A stretch of 64,000 nucleotides of DNA, from NCBI GenBank assembly GCA_029289095.1, contig JARFUG010000009.1, positions 1 through 64,000 of the forward strand, written 5' to 3'. The position numbers and the translations under genes were made by a program. The notes beneath the pieces are model-generated. The model saw only the letters and a list, made by a program, of their open reading frames with translations. It had not been told where the DNA came from and did no database searches. The DNA comes from Desulfuromonadales bacterium (lineage in GTDB: Bacteria; Desulfobacterota; Desulfuromonadia; Desulfuromonadales; JACZKF01). Within the stretch, counting starts at the first letter, position 1. The number at the start of each line of letters is the position of its first letter. Shown one piece after another: positions 34,975 to 42,911 of the stretch.

Positions 34975-35076
34975 GTTCCGGGTTGGTGGAGCAAGGGACA
35001 ACCAAGTCCTCCCGACCCGTAGAGATTGGGACCTCGACACTGAAGGGATCTGAAATAGACACGGGTTTAATTCCGG

Positions 35077-36078
35077 CTATTCCCCGGGTGCGAAACACAG
35101 GGGGTGGTCGCTGCACATGCCGCAATCGGGCGCTTTGCACAGCGAAGCGCCTTTCTGATCACATAATTCCCTGAAGAGATAGCGCTTCCACCGCATTCCC
35201 CGACTGTTCGCCGCAGCGAGAGACGGCAGATGACGGGCGATGGCGGCTGTAAGTTGCGGCCGCTCAAAGAGCCCCATGGCGATCCAGAGGTGTCCCGGGT
35301 GTGCGGCCCTCGCCGCCAGGATCTGCGCAAGCCACCGCCCGGTCTGAGCCTCCCCGCCTTGCGGGACATGATTCAGAATGATGGTGAGGATCTCGTCGTT
35401 GTGAAGCGGCGGCGCTTGCCCGGAAGAGGCTTTGAGAAAGCTCTGATCGACCTCGGGAAACAATGTGCTGACAAGGGCGCAAAGCTCGTCCTTGTCCAAC
35501 CCCAGGGACTTCGCTGAGCCGTACGGTTCCTGGCCGGCAACGGCAAGGAGACAGGCGAAGAGATGGCGGTCCTCCCGGGATATCCCGGGGGGCGCTTCAC
35601 TCTGCATGAGATAGCGGTAGAGGGGGTCGTTGCAGTCGACCCGTGGCATCAACTCCTCCGGCGGGGAAACTTCGATCCGGGTGAACGGAGGATCGCTTAC
35701 TTTGCCGCAGGCGGAGTCGATCGCCGCCTGAAGCGCCTTGATCGCCAGATCGGCGCAGTAAGCGCGTTCCGGGGGAAGTCCCCCCAGCACAGAATCGACA
35801 TGGAAGGCCTCCAGCGCGCCGGCTTCATCGACCGGGCGCCCGTTAGCCAGATCCGCCGCGGCGGCGCAGGCGGCAATGGTGAATCCGCAGCCGAAGACCT
35901 GAAAGCGCACGTCTTCCAACACCCCTGCCCTGACACGGACGGAAAAACGCACCGCAAGGCGACTTCCCGCCTCCCCGCTGTCGAGCCCGACCTCCCCGAT
36001 GCCGTCGGCGTCGGGGAGAGTCCCTGCACGGCTCGTCTCGGCGGCCCAGCGGAGGATCTCTTCGGTATAGACGCTCAT
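35077..36078 (-). CDS. NifU-like scaffold / NifQ fusion protein
   Basis: A 333-residue two-domain protein. Residues 1-125 resemble the IscU/NifU N-terminal Fe-S scaffold (LEDVRFQVFGCGFTIAACAA, LPPERAYCADLAIKALQAAI): the second and third scaffold cysteines (C64, C108) are kept, but the first (GAPACGD in IscU) is replaced by LDSGEAGS. Residues 150-333 are NifQ: RWKRYLFRELCDQKG followed by the Mo/Fe-cluster motif CKAPDCGMCSDHPLC (C-x4-C-x2-C-x5-C, C314-C328). NifQ donates molybdenum for FeMo-cofactor on NifEN. Last gene of nifE-nifN; its start overlaps the nifN stop by four bases. Whether the scaffold half still carries a cluster is open. Confidence 0.85.
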   Translation of the reverse strand: MSVYTEEILRWAAETSRAGTLPDADGIGEVGLDSGEAGSRLAVRFSVRVRAGVLEDVRFQVFGCGFTIAACAAAADLANGRPVDEAGALEAFHVDSVLGGLPPERAYCADLAIKALQAAIDSACGKVSDPPFTRIEVSPPEELMPRVDCNDPLYRYLMQSEAPPGISREDRHLFACLLAVAGQEPYGSAKSLGLDKDELCALVSTLFPEVDQSFLKASSGQAPPLHNDEILTIILNHVPQGGEAQTGRWLAQILAARAAHPGHLWIAMGLFERPQLTAAIARHLPSLAAANSRGMRWKRYLFRELCDQKGASLCKAPDCGMCSDHPLCFAPGE

Positions 36079-37358
36079 TTGCTCCTCATCCGTTCAGCGG
36101 CGTTCGCCGCTTCGACGAGAAAAGAGGTTCCTCCTTCATAGAGGACATCGTTTCTGAGCTGGCTGCCGACCTGTTCCCAGTCTGGGAATCCGCGCAGCAC
36201 CAGCCCCTTGCCGCAGGCGTGAGCCAGCCGCTCCCCATGGGCGTTGCTCACGATCAGGTCGTATTCGTTTCGGTGATCCTCGGCATCCTCCAGGTCGCCC
36301 ACGAGCACCTTTTCCGCCCTGATCCCGACCAGTTGCGGCGAATCGACGGTTGCGACGGCGACACGGACCTTCCCGCCGGCTTCAACAAGCGACGCGCACA
36401 GGCCGGCGATCTGGTCCGGCTCTCCAGCGATGAGGAAGCGCGTCTGACCAATGGAAAAATGGCAATCGAGCATGGCATCCTGCAGGCGCCTGCGCCAGCG
36501 CACGATCCCCGGATGAGGCTCCGGGATCGGCGCTTCCTCCAGGAGAATTCCGACCAGGGCGTCGGTCGCTTCGAGACCGTTCAGATGATCGAAATGATGG
36601 TGCTTCATTCCGGCGTTCTTCTCCAGCAGCGCTCGGGCGCACCTTTTCATCGACGCGCCGACGCTCAGGACGAGGAAAGCATCGCCGAGCTTTCTGATTT
36701 GCTCGACGGCAATCCCTCCGCTGCTCAGCGCACCCTGCTTCTCTCCCAGGTAGCCGTCCAGAGAGGTGGATAGATCGGGAAGGGCATGGACGTCGAATCC
36801 GAAGCGCGCGACGAATTCCTTGATCTTCTCGACTTCGATAGGCGTCAGACCGACATGCGGCAGAAGGACCACCTTTTTTTGATCGAGTTGCGTACGCTCC
36901 TCGACAAGTTGCTCGATGAGGGCGCTGACGGCCAGAGCCCATCCGCTCTCGAGCCCCCCCTCGTAGTCGGGGGTATTGACGTGGACGAGAGGGAGATGGA
37001 CCTTCGAGGCGACGCCGCGGATATCGTCCCCCTTGGTTTCGGTCAACCCTGTTGTGTGCAGTCCGATGAGCTCGGGGACGACCTTCTTCGTGATGTTCGC
37101 CACCGCCTCGACGATGCTGTAATCGCCTCCGTCGAGGATCGCAGTGATGTCGGTGACGGCGGTCGTCTGGATGGCGATCGGCTCGCTGAAGTGGCGGGTC
37201 AGAAAAACCTTGGTGAAGGAAGCGCACCCCATTGCGCCGTGCATCAGCGGCATGCAGCGGTCGATCCCCAGAAAAGCGAGGGCCGCCCCCATTGTCTGGG
37301 GGAGTTTGATCGGATTGACCTGCAGCGGTTTGGGCGATCGACGTCTCACTTCTCCCAT
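36075..37358 (-). CDS. nifN: Nitrogenase FeMo-cofactor assembly protein NifN
   Basis: Beta-like subunit of the NifEN scaffold on which the Mo-Fe precursor is matured. It opens with KPLQVNPIKLPQTMGAALAF followed by GIDRCMPLMHGAMGCASFTKVFLTRHF, the diagnostic NifN block, and continues with TDITAILDGGDYSIVEAVANI and GLHTTGLTETKGDDIRG. The conserved Cys (GAMGCASF) is a cluster ligand candidate. At 427 residues it is slightly short for the family. Start 13 bases inside the nifE end, with GAGGAGGGCGCC before the ATG. Co-translated with the NifU/NifQ fusion downstream. Confidence 0.94.
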   Translation of the reverse strand: MGEVRRRSPKPLQVNPIKLPQTMGAALAFLGIDRCMPLMHGAMGCASFTKVFLTRHFSEPIAIQTTAVTDITAILDGGDYSIVEAVANITKKVVPELIGLHTTGLTETKGDDIRGVASKVHLPLVHVNTPDYEGGLESGWALAVSALIEQLVEERTQLDQKKVVLLPHVGLTPIEVEKIKEFVARFGFDVHALPDLSTSLDGYLGEKQGALSSGGIAVEQIRKLGDAFLVLSVGASMKRCARALLEKNAGMKHHHFDHLNGLEATDALVGILLEEAPIPEPHPGIVRWRRRLQDAMLDCHFSIGQTRFLIAGEPDQIAGLCASLVEAGGKVRVAVATVDSPQLVGIRAEKVLVGDLEDAEDHRNEYDLIVSNAHGERLAHACGKGLVLRGFPDWEQVGSQLRNDVLYEGGTSFLVEAANAAERMRSK

Positions 37359-38698
37359 GGCGCCCTCCTCGCAACGTTCCTGAAGACGGGGTTCTCAAGG
37401 GCGTTCCTGACATCCTCCGCCAGGTTCAGCAGCCCCCTGTAGCCGCCGTAGCTCTTCTTTTTTTCCTGATTCACGTCGATGAACGATATCCGTTTCTTGA
37501 TCGCGGTATAGAGGCTGCGTCCACCCGCCAGCAGCAGGTCGGCGCCGGTCTCGTCGATGATCCGCGCCTGCTCGGCGCCCGGATTCATCATCAGGACTCC
37601 CTTCTCCCCCAGATACTCGCGCGCCTTCTCCCGGTCGGCCTCCGTCGCCTTTCTTACCGCCGTCGCCACTACTTCGATGCCGAGATCCTGGAGCGCCGAA
37701 GCGATGGACCACGTCTTGTTGCCCCCGGTATTGAGGACCGCCTTCCTCCCTCGGAAGATCTCCCGGTATGGCGCAAGCTTCTCCTCCAGAGAGAGCTCTT
37801 CGCGTCGGATGACCGCTCTGGTCCGTTGGATGAGAGCCGCATCCCCGAGCGCCTCGGCGATGGCCAGAAGGGCGTCGCTGGTGTCCCGTTTCCCATAAAA
37901 GGAGAGTGAAATGAAGGGGATGCCGTAACGTTCCTGCATCTTTCGGGTGAGGGAGATCAGCGATTTGGCGCAGACGAGGACGTTGAGCTTTGCGCGGTGT
38001 GCGGTGCGGATATCGGCGATGCGCCCGTCGCCGCTCAGGGTCGACAGGACGCGAATCCCCACCTCTTCGAGCAATGGCGCGTACTGCCACATGTCGCCGG
38101 TGACGTTGTATTCGCCGATGAGATTGATGTCGAAATCGGTAGTGTGCTCGGGTTCCCGCGTGCCGACCAGGTGCTTCAGGACGGCCTCCCCTCCCAGGCG
38201 GCTGCCAAGGTTCTTACTGCCGACGAAGCCGGGGGCGTGGACGGGGACGACGGGAATGCCGTGTTCCGATTCGGCCAGGCGGCAGATTGCGTCGATGTCG
38301 TCGCCGATCAGCGCCGTGACGCAGGTTGCATAGACGAAGAGCGCCTGCGGCCTGTAGCGCCCGACGATATAGTCTATGGCCAGGCGCAGTTTCTCCTCCC
38401 CGCCGAAGACGACGTCACGGTTGGAGATATCGGTGGTAAATCCCATCCGGGTGAAGTCGCGTCCCGGGTGCGTCGTCCCGGTTTCCCGGGTCTCCCACGA
38501 AGCGCCGAGGCAGGTGATGGGGCCGTGCACGAGGTGAGCGGCGTCGGCATAGGGGAAAAGAGAGATCTGCGCCCCTTCGAAGGCGCACCCCCCGGTGGTG
38601 GCTCCGGGAATGGGGGCGTTGCAGGTGGACTTGCGGGCGGCGTTGTGCGTGCAGGCGCTCTCGTCGAGGAGTTCTCGAATCTTCGGCTTGGCGGACAC
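37346..38698 (-). CDS. nifE: Nitrogenase FeMo-cofactor assembly protein NifE
   Basis: Alpha-like subunit of NifEN, 450 residues. N-terminal cysteines and GGCAFEGAQISLFPYADAAHLVHGPITC are the classical NifE signature, with later YATCVTALIGDDIDAICR and DINLIGEYNVTGDMW. Translation starts at GTG (AAAGGATCAGCTC upstream). First gene of nifE-nifN-nifUQ; a -24/-12 promoter lies about 120 bases upstream. nifHDK, nifB and nifV are not in this window, so the cluster is either separated from the structural genes or continues outside. Confidence 0.95.
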   Translation of the reverse strand: MSAKPKIRELLDESACTHNAARKSTCNAPIPGATTGGCAFEGAQISLFPYADAAHLVHGPITCLGASWETRETGTTHPGRDFTRMGFTTDISNRDVVFGGEEKLRLAIDYIVGRYRPQALFVYATCVTALIGDDIDAICRLAESEHGIPVVPVHAPGFVGSKNLGSRLGGEAVLKHLVGTREPEHTTDFDINLIGEYNVTGDMWQYAPLLEEVGIRVLSTLSGDGRIADIRTAHRAKLNVLVCAKSLISLTRKMQERYGIPFISLSFYGKRDTSDALLAIAEALGDAALIQRTRAVIRREELSLEEKLAPYREIFRGRKAVLNTGGNKTWSIASALQDLGIEVVATAVRKATEADREKAREYLGEKGVLMMNPGAEQARIIDETGADLLLAGGRSLYTAIKKRISFIDVNQEKKKSYGGYRGLLNLAEDVRNALENPVFRNVARRAPWEK

Positions 38699-38814
38699 GA
38701 GCTGATCCTTTCTGAAAGAGAGTTCAGAACCGGACCCGTCGCATCGTTGAGAGGGGACTCACCACGCACCGGCAGCTTCGGCGGGCGTGATGTATGCGTT
38801 CAGCCTGATGTCAA

Positions 38815-38830
38815 TGCAAAAAGTTCGCCA
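38815..38830 (-). promoter_or_regulatory. Sigma-54 promoter of the nifE operon
   Basis: On the minus strand TGGCGAACTTTTTGCA fits the -24/-12 consensus TGGCAC-N5-TTGC, with GG and GC in the right spacing, about 117 bases upstream of the nifE GTG. No TGT-N10-ACA NifA site was found by eye upstream, so another activator may be used. Confidence 0.75.
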
Positions 38831-39041
38831 GTCTCGAACGTTAACCCCTGCTGCGCAACTCACGTAATAACGCGAAGATCAAAATCATCCACCGGACACA
38901 GGGAAAATCGAATAAAAAACGCTAAAACAAAGATTAACTGTGTGCGTCAGCCTCTATCACAGTGCGCATAATGCCTTTCGCTTGCGATTCAATTCCGATG
39001 CAGACTTTGCGGAGCTGCTTGATATTTAGGCAGATGCAATA
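38831..39041. other. Upstream region of the nifE promoter
   Basis: Non-coding, AT-richer (AAAAATCGAATAAAAAACGC type). It would hold the activator site for the sigma-54 promoter; GTGTGCGTCAGCCTCTATCAC is a weak dyad at 38940-38965. No gene seen. Confidence 0.4.
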
Positions 39042-39084
39042 AAGAAGAGCCGCACTGGAAACCATCCGTGCGGCTCTTCTTTTT
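39042..39084. terminator. Bidirectional terminator at the end of the Cu/Ag efflux operon
   Basis: 14-bp perfect stem AAGAAGAGCCGCAC / GTGCGGCTCTTCTT, loop of 12 bases, T run on both strands. It ends the efflux operon (minus strand), whose last gene stops at 39100. Confidence 0.88.
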
Positions 39085-39099
39085 GCTTGTCAGTCGCGA

Positions 39100-39576
39100 T
39101 TATTCGAGAACGTACGTGAATTCGAATTGCCGGTTCTTGTCGTCCGGAAGGCGGCTGCCGACCTCGAAGGCGTACTCTCCCTTGTGCTCGAGAGTGATGT
39201 CAGCGCCGAAGTGACCGTCCATTCCGATCAGCCGGACCGGGTTTCCCGTGTTGCCATCGGGACCGGTGACGCGAAGGGCGACTCTCCCTTCAGTAATCGC
39301 TTCTTTGGTCGCGCTGTTCTCGAACAGGATCATGAAATGATGGGTCATCGGCATGCCGGCTTTCTTCATCGCCTCCTTCACGTCGTTGAGATGGGCTTCG
39401 CCCCTGACGCCGTCGATGGTCTTCTCGCCGATCAGGACCATCTCTTCATGGCCTGCCTTGTCATGACCGTGACCATGCCCATGCCCCGATTTCTTGTTGT
39501 GATGCATCGCCATCGCCTGTAGAGGGAGCATCCCCAGCAGTGCGACCGCAATCAGAACAGCCATTGCTTTTTTCAT
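39100..39576 (-). CDS. Periplasmic His-rich protein of the Cu/Ag efflux operon
   Basis: A 158-residue exported protein: signal peptide MKKAMAVLIAVALLGMLPLQAMA, then a His/Gly-rich metal-binding segment (MHHNKKSGHGHGHGHDKAGH) and a beta-rich domain with Met/His pairs (AGMPMTHHFMILFE, GHFGADITLEHKGEYAFEV). GGAG lies six bases before the ATG at 39576 (an ATG three bases earlier is also possible). Last gene after cusA. Probably a periplasmic copper or silver buffer or chaperone analogous in role to CusF but unrelated in sequence; this is inferred from composition and position. Confidence 0.78.
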   Translation of the reverse strand: MKKAMAVLIAVALLGMLPLQAMAMHHNKKSGHGHGHGHDKAGHEEMVLIGEKTIDGVRGEAHLNDVKEAMKKAGMPMTHHFMILFENSATKEAITEGRVALRVTGPDGNTGNPVRLIGMDGHFGADITLEHKGEYAFEVGSRLPDDKNRQFEFTYVLE

Positions 39577-39614
39577 CATTTTCTCCTTTTTTGTGAGTTG
39601 TAGCCTGTTGTGTT

Positions 39615-42600
39615 TCATTCTTCAACAGTCGGGATCAACGACTTATTGACCGAGCGTGCCCGCCAGACGTAAAAGAGTACAGGGGTGACGACCATGACGA
39701 CCAGCAGCGAGGTCACCGCGCCGCCGACCATGGGGGCGGCGATGCGCTTCATGACGTCGGAACCTGCACCGGTGCCCCACATGATGGGAAGCAGACCGGC
39801 GATGATCGTCACCACCGTCATGACCTTGGGCCGGATGCGCTGCACCGCCCCGTACTGGATCGCCTGGTGCAGATCGCCCCGGGTGAGCATTCGCCCCTCG
39901 TCCTTCCACCTCTGGTAGGCCAGATCGAGATAGAGGAGCATGACGACCCCCGTCTCGGCCGACAGCCCCGCCAGGGCGATGAGACCGACCCACACCCCGA
40001 TCGACATGTTGTAGCCGAGCAGATACATCAGCCAGTACGCCCCGACAAGGGAGAAGGGGACGGCCAGGAAGATGATGCCGGTCTTCACCGCCGAGCGGGT
40101 GCTCACGTAAATCAGGACAAAGATGATGAGGATCGTGAGGGGGATGATCACCATCAGGCGCGCACGGGTCGCCTCGATGTACTCGTACTGCCCGCTCCAC
40201 ACAATGCTGTACCCCGGCGGCAATGTGATGTTTTCGGCTACCGCACGTCGGGCGTTCTCGACGTAGGTGCCGACGTCGATGTCGCGGATATCGACGTAGA
40301 CCCAGGCGGTGCGCCGCGCGTTCTCGCTCTTGATGCTGTCGGGGTCGTTGCGCACGTTGATCTCGACCATCTGTCCCAGCGGAATCTGCCGCCCGCCGGG
40401 GGCCGACACCAGGATGCGCTTGAGGGCCTCGGGGTCGCTGCGGAAGTCGCGCTCGTAGCGGATGTTGACCGGATAGCGCTCCAGCCCCTCCACGGTCTCG
40501 GTGACGCTCATCCCTCCGATGGCGGTCTGGATGACGTCCTGGATGTCTCCAATATTGACCCCGTAGCGCGATGCGGCCCGGCGATCGATGTCGATGTCGA
40601 GAAAGTACCCTCCGACGGCGCGCTCGGCGATGGCCGAGAGGGTCCCCGGCAGCACGCGCACCACCGCCTCGATCTCTTCACCCAAACGCGCCAGCACGTT
40701 GAGATCCTCCCCCATAACCTTGATGCCGACGGGCGTGCGGATGCCGGTGGAGAGCATGTCGATACGGGTGCGGATTGGCATCGTCCAGGCGTTGGTCAGC
40801 CCCGGAAAGTGAACCGCCGCGTTGAGCTCGTCGATGAGCTCCTCGGAGGTGATGGTGCGCTCCTCGGGCCAGATCCAGCGCCATGGATAGGAGAGCCAGG
40901 TGGGCCACTCCGAATAGAAGCGGTGGACATGGCGCGTGCGCCACTCGCTCTCGGGCTTTAGCATGATCGTCGTCTCGATCATCATCATCGGCGCCGGATC
41001 GGTGGCGGTCTCGGCGCGGCCGATCTTGCCGAAGGCGTGCTCCACCTCAGGGAACGAAGCGATGATGCGGTCGGTCTGCTGCAGCAGCTCGCGCGCCTTG
41101 GTGACCGAGACTCCCGGCAGCGTCGTCGGCATGTAGAGCAGATCCCCCTCGTAGAGTGGCGGCATAAATTCCGAGCCCATCTTGTGGATCGGCCAGGCGA
41201 TGGAGACGGTCAGCAGCAGCGCCACCAGCAGCGTCGCCTTGCGCCAGCGCAGCACGAAATCGACCACCGGCCGATAGGCGTTGATCAGGACGCGGTTGAC
41301 GGGGTTGTCCGTCTCCTTGCGCACCCGGCCCCGGATGAACCAGACCATCAACACCGGCACCAGGGTGATAGAGATGATGGAGGCCGCCGCCATGGCGTAC
41401 GTCTTGGTGAAAGCGAGAGGCTTGAAGAGGCGACCGGCCTGCTCCTGCAGGGTGAAGACCGGCGCGAAAGAGACGGTGATCACCAGCAGGGCGAAGAAGA
41501 TAGTGGGGCCGACCTCCTTGGCCGCGTCGATGATCACCTCGGTGCGGGGTCGGTCGGGCTCGCGCTCGAGGCGCTTGTGGGCGTTCTCCACCATGATGAT
41601 CGCCGAGTCGACCATGGTGCCGATGGCGATGGCGATCCCCCCAAGGCTCATGATGTTGACGTTGATCCCCTGAATCTGCATGACGATGAACGACATCAGG
41701 ATGCCGATGGGCAGGGCGAAGATGACGACGGCGGCGCTCGGCAGATGGAAGAGGAAGAGGATGATCACCAGGGCGACAACGATGCTCTCTTCGATCAGCT
41801 TTTGCTGCAGGTTGGCCACCGCGCGGTCGATGAGTCCCGAGCGGTCATAGACAGTGACGATCTCGACCCCCTCGGGGAGCCCGGGCCTGAGTTCGTCGAG
41901 CTTGCGCTCCACGCGCTCGATGACGGCGCGGGCGTTCTCGCCGAAGCGCATGACGATGATGCCGCCGACGACCTCCCCTTCCCCATCGAGTTCGGCCACG
42001 CCGCGGCGCATGTCGGGACCGAGGGTCACCCGCGCCACGTCCCGCACCCGCACCGGCGTCCCCTCGGGTGTCGCCATGATGACGATGTCGGCCACATCCT
42101 CCACCGAGGCGATGTAGCCGCCGGTGGTGCGCACCATGAACTCGGTCTCGGCCATCTCAACGGCGCCGCCGCCGACGTCGAGGTTGGCGCGCTTGATCGC
42201 CATCTCGAGCATGTTGATGGAGATGTCGTAGGCGCGCAGCCGATTCGGATCGACGACCACCTGGTACTGCTTGACGAAGCCGCCTAGGCTCGCCACCTCG
42301 GAAACCCCTTCGAGCGCCGCCAGCTCGTAGCGCAGGAACCAGTCCTGGATGGAGCGAAGCTGCTGCAGATCGTGCCGGTCGCTCTGCAGAACGTACTGGT
42401 AGACCCAGCCGACCCCCGTGGCGTCGGGGCCGAGTGTGGGGGTCACTCCGGCGGGCAGGCGCCCCGCGGCGTAGTTGAGGTATTCGAGGACTCGGGAGCG
42501 CGCCCAGTAGATGTCGGTGCCGTCCTCGAAAATGATGTAGACGAAGGAATAGCCGAAGAAGGAGTACCCGCGCACGTCCCTGGCGCCGGGAACCGCCAGC

Positions 42601-42818
42601 ATCTGCGTCGTCAGCGGATAAGTGACCTGATCCTCCACCACCTGAGGCGCCTGCCCCGGATACTCGGTGAAGATGATAACCTGCACGTCCGAGAGGTCGG
42701 GGATGGCGTCGATCGGAATATTGCGCAGCGCCCAGATCCCTCCGACGATGATGAAGACCGTCGCCAGAACGACCATGAAGCGGTTGCGGCTCGACCATTC
42801 AATGATGTTTTCAAGCAT
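39615..42818 (-). CDS. cusA: Cu(I)/Ag(I)-type RND efflux pump, inner-membrane component CusA
   Basis: A 1067-residue heavy-metal RND transporter. DVQVIIFTEYPGQAPQVVED, VRGYSFFGYSFVYIIFEDGT and DIYWARSRVLEYLNYAAG are CusA-type. The proton-relay helix has IAIGTMVDSAIIMVENAHKR. Methionines corresponding to the Cu/Ag path occur in GSEFMPPLYEGDLLYMPTTL and NAWTMPIRTRIDMLSTGIRT, supporting monovalent Cu/Ag rather than Zn/Co. Twelve membrane helices in the usual two groups. Upstream genes encode the TolC-type and adaptor partners, so the complete tripartite pump is present. Confidence 0.93.
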   Translation of the reverse strand: MLENIIEWSSRNRFMVVLATVFIIVGGIWALRNIPIDAIPDLSDVQVIIFTEYPGQAPQVVEDQVTYPLTTQMLAVPGARDVRGYSFFGYSFVYIIFEDGTDIYWARSRVLEYLNYAAGRLPAGVTPTLGPDATGVGWVYQYVLQSDRHDLQQLRSIQDWFLRYELAALEGVSEVASLGGFVKQYQVVVDPNRLRAYDISINMLEMAIKRANLDVGGGAVEMAETEFMVRTTGGYIASVEDVADIVIMATPEGTPVRVRDVARVTLGPDMRRGVAELDGEGEVVGGIIVMRFGENARAVIERVERKLDELRPGLPEGVEIVTVYDRSGLIDRAVANLQQKLIEESIVVALVIILFLFHLPSAAVVIFALPIGILMSFIVMQIQGINVNIMSLGGIAIAIGTMVDSAIIMVENAHKRLEREPDRPRTEVIIDAAKEVGPTIFFALLVITVSFAPVFTLQEQAGRLFKPLAFTKTYAMAAASIISITLVPVLMVWFIRGRVRKETDNPVNRVLINAYRPVVDFVLRWRKATLLVALLLTVSIAWPIHKMGSEFMPPLYEGDLLYMPTTLPGVSVTKARELLQQTDRIIASFPEVEHAFGKIGRAETATDPAPMMMIETTIMLKPESEWRTRHVHRFYSEWPTWLSYPWRWIWPEERTITSEELIDELNAAVHFPGLTNAWTMPIRTRIDMLSTGIRTPVGIKVMGEDLNVLARLGEEIEAVVRVLPGTLSAIAERAVGGYFLDIDIDRRAASRYGVNIGDIQDVIQTAIGGMSVTETVEGLERYPVNIRYERDFRSDPEALKRILVSAPGGRQIPLGQMVEINVRNDPDSIKSENARRTAWVYVDIRDIDVGTYVENARRAVAENITLPPGYSIVWSGQYEYIEATRARLMVIIPLTILIIFVLIYVSTRSAVKTGIIFLAVPFSLVGAYWLMYLLGYNMSIGVWVGLIALAGLSAETGVVMLLYLDLAYQRWKDEGRMLTRGDLHQAIQYGAVQRIRPKVMTVVTIIAGLLPIMWGTGAGSDVMKRIAAPMVGGAVTSLLVVMVVTPVLFYVWRARSVNKSLIPTVEE

Positions 42819-42827
42819 GGATTAAAC

Positions 42828-42908
42828 CCTAAAAGCGTGAGGGGTGAGGCGTGAGGAGTGAGGGGTAAATGTTTTTACCTCCCAACTCCTCACTCCTCAC
42901 TCCTCACC
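42828..42908. repeat. Degenerate GTGAGGAGTGAGG inverted-repeat spacer
   Basis: GCGTGAGGGGTGAGGCGTGAGGAGTGAGGGGTAAA, then TTTACCTCCCAACTCCTCACTCCTCACTCCTCACC: tandem 7-base units that fold back as a long hairpin between the adaptor gene and cusA. It lies inside an operon, so may attenuate or stabilise the transcript. Confidence 0.7.
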
Positions 42909-42911
42909 GGT

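Noticed and set aside
41037-42287. 416-residue His/Asp-rich ORF opposite cusA
   Set aside because: Composition typical of an antisense frame; cusA is unmistakable on the other strand.
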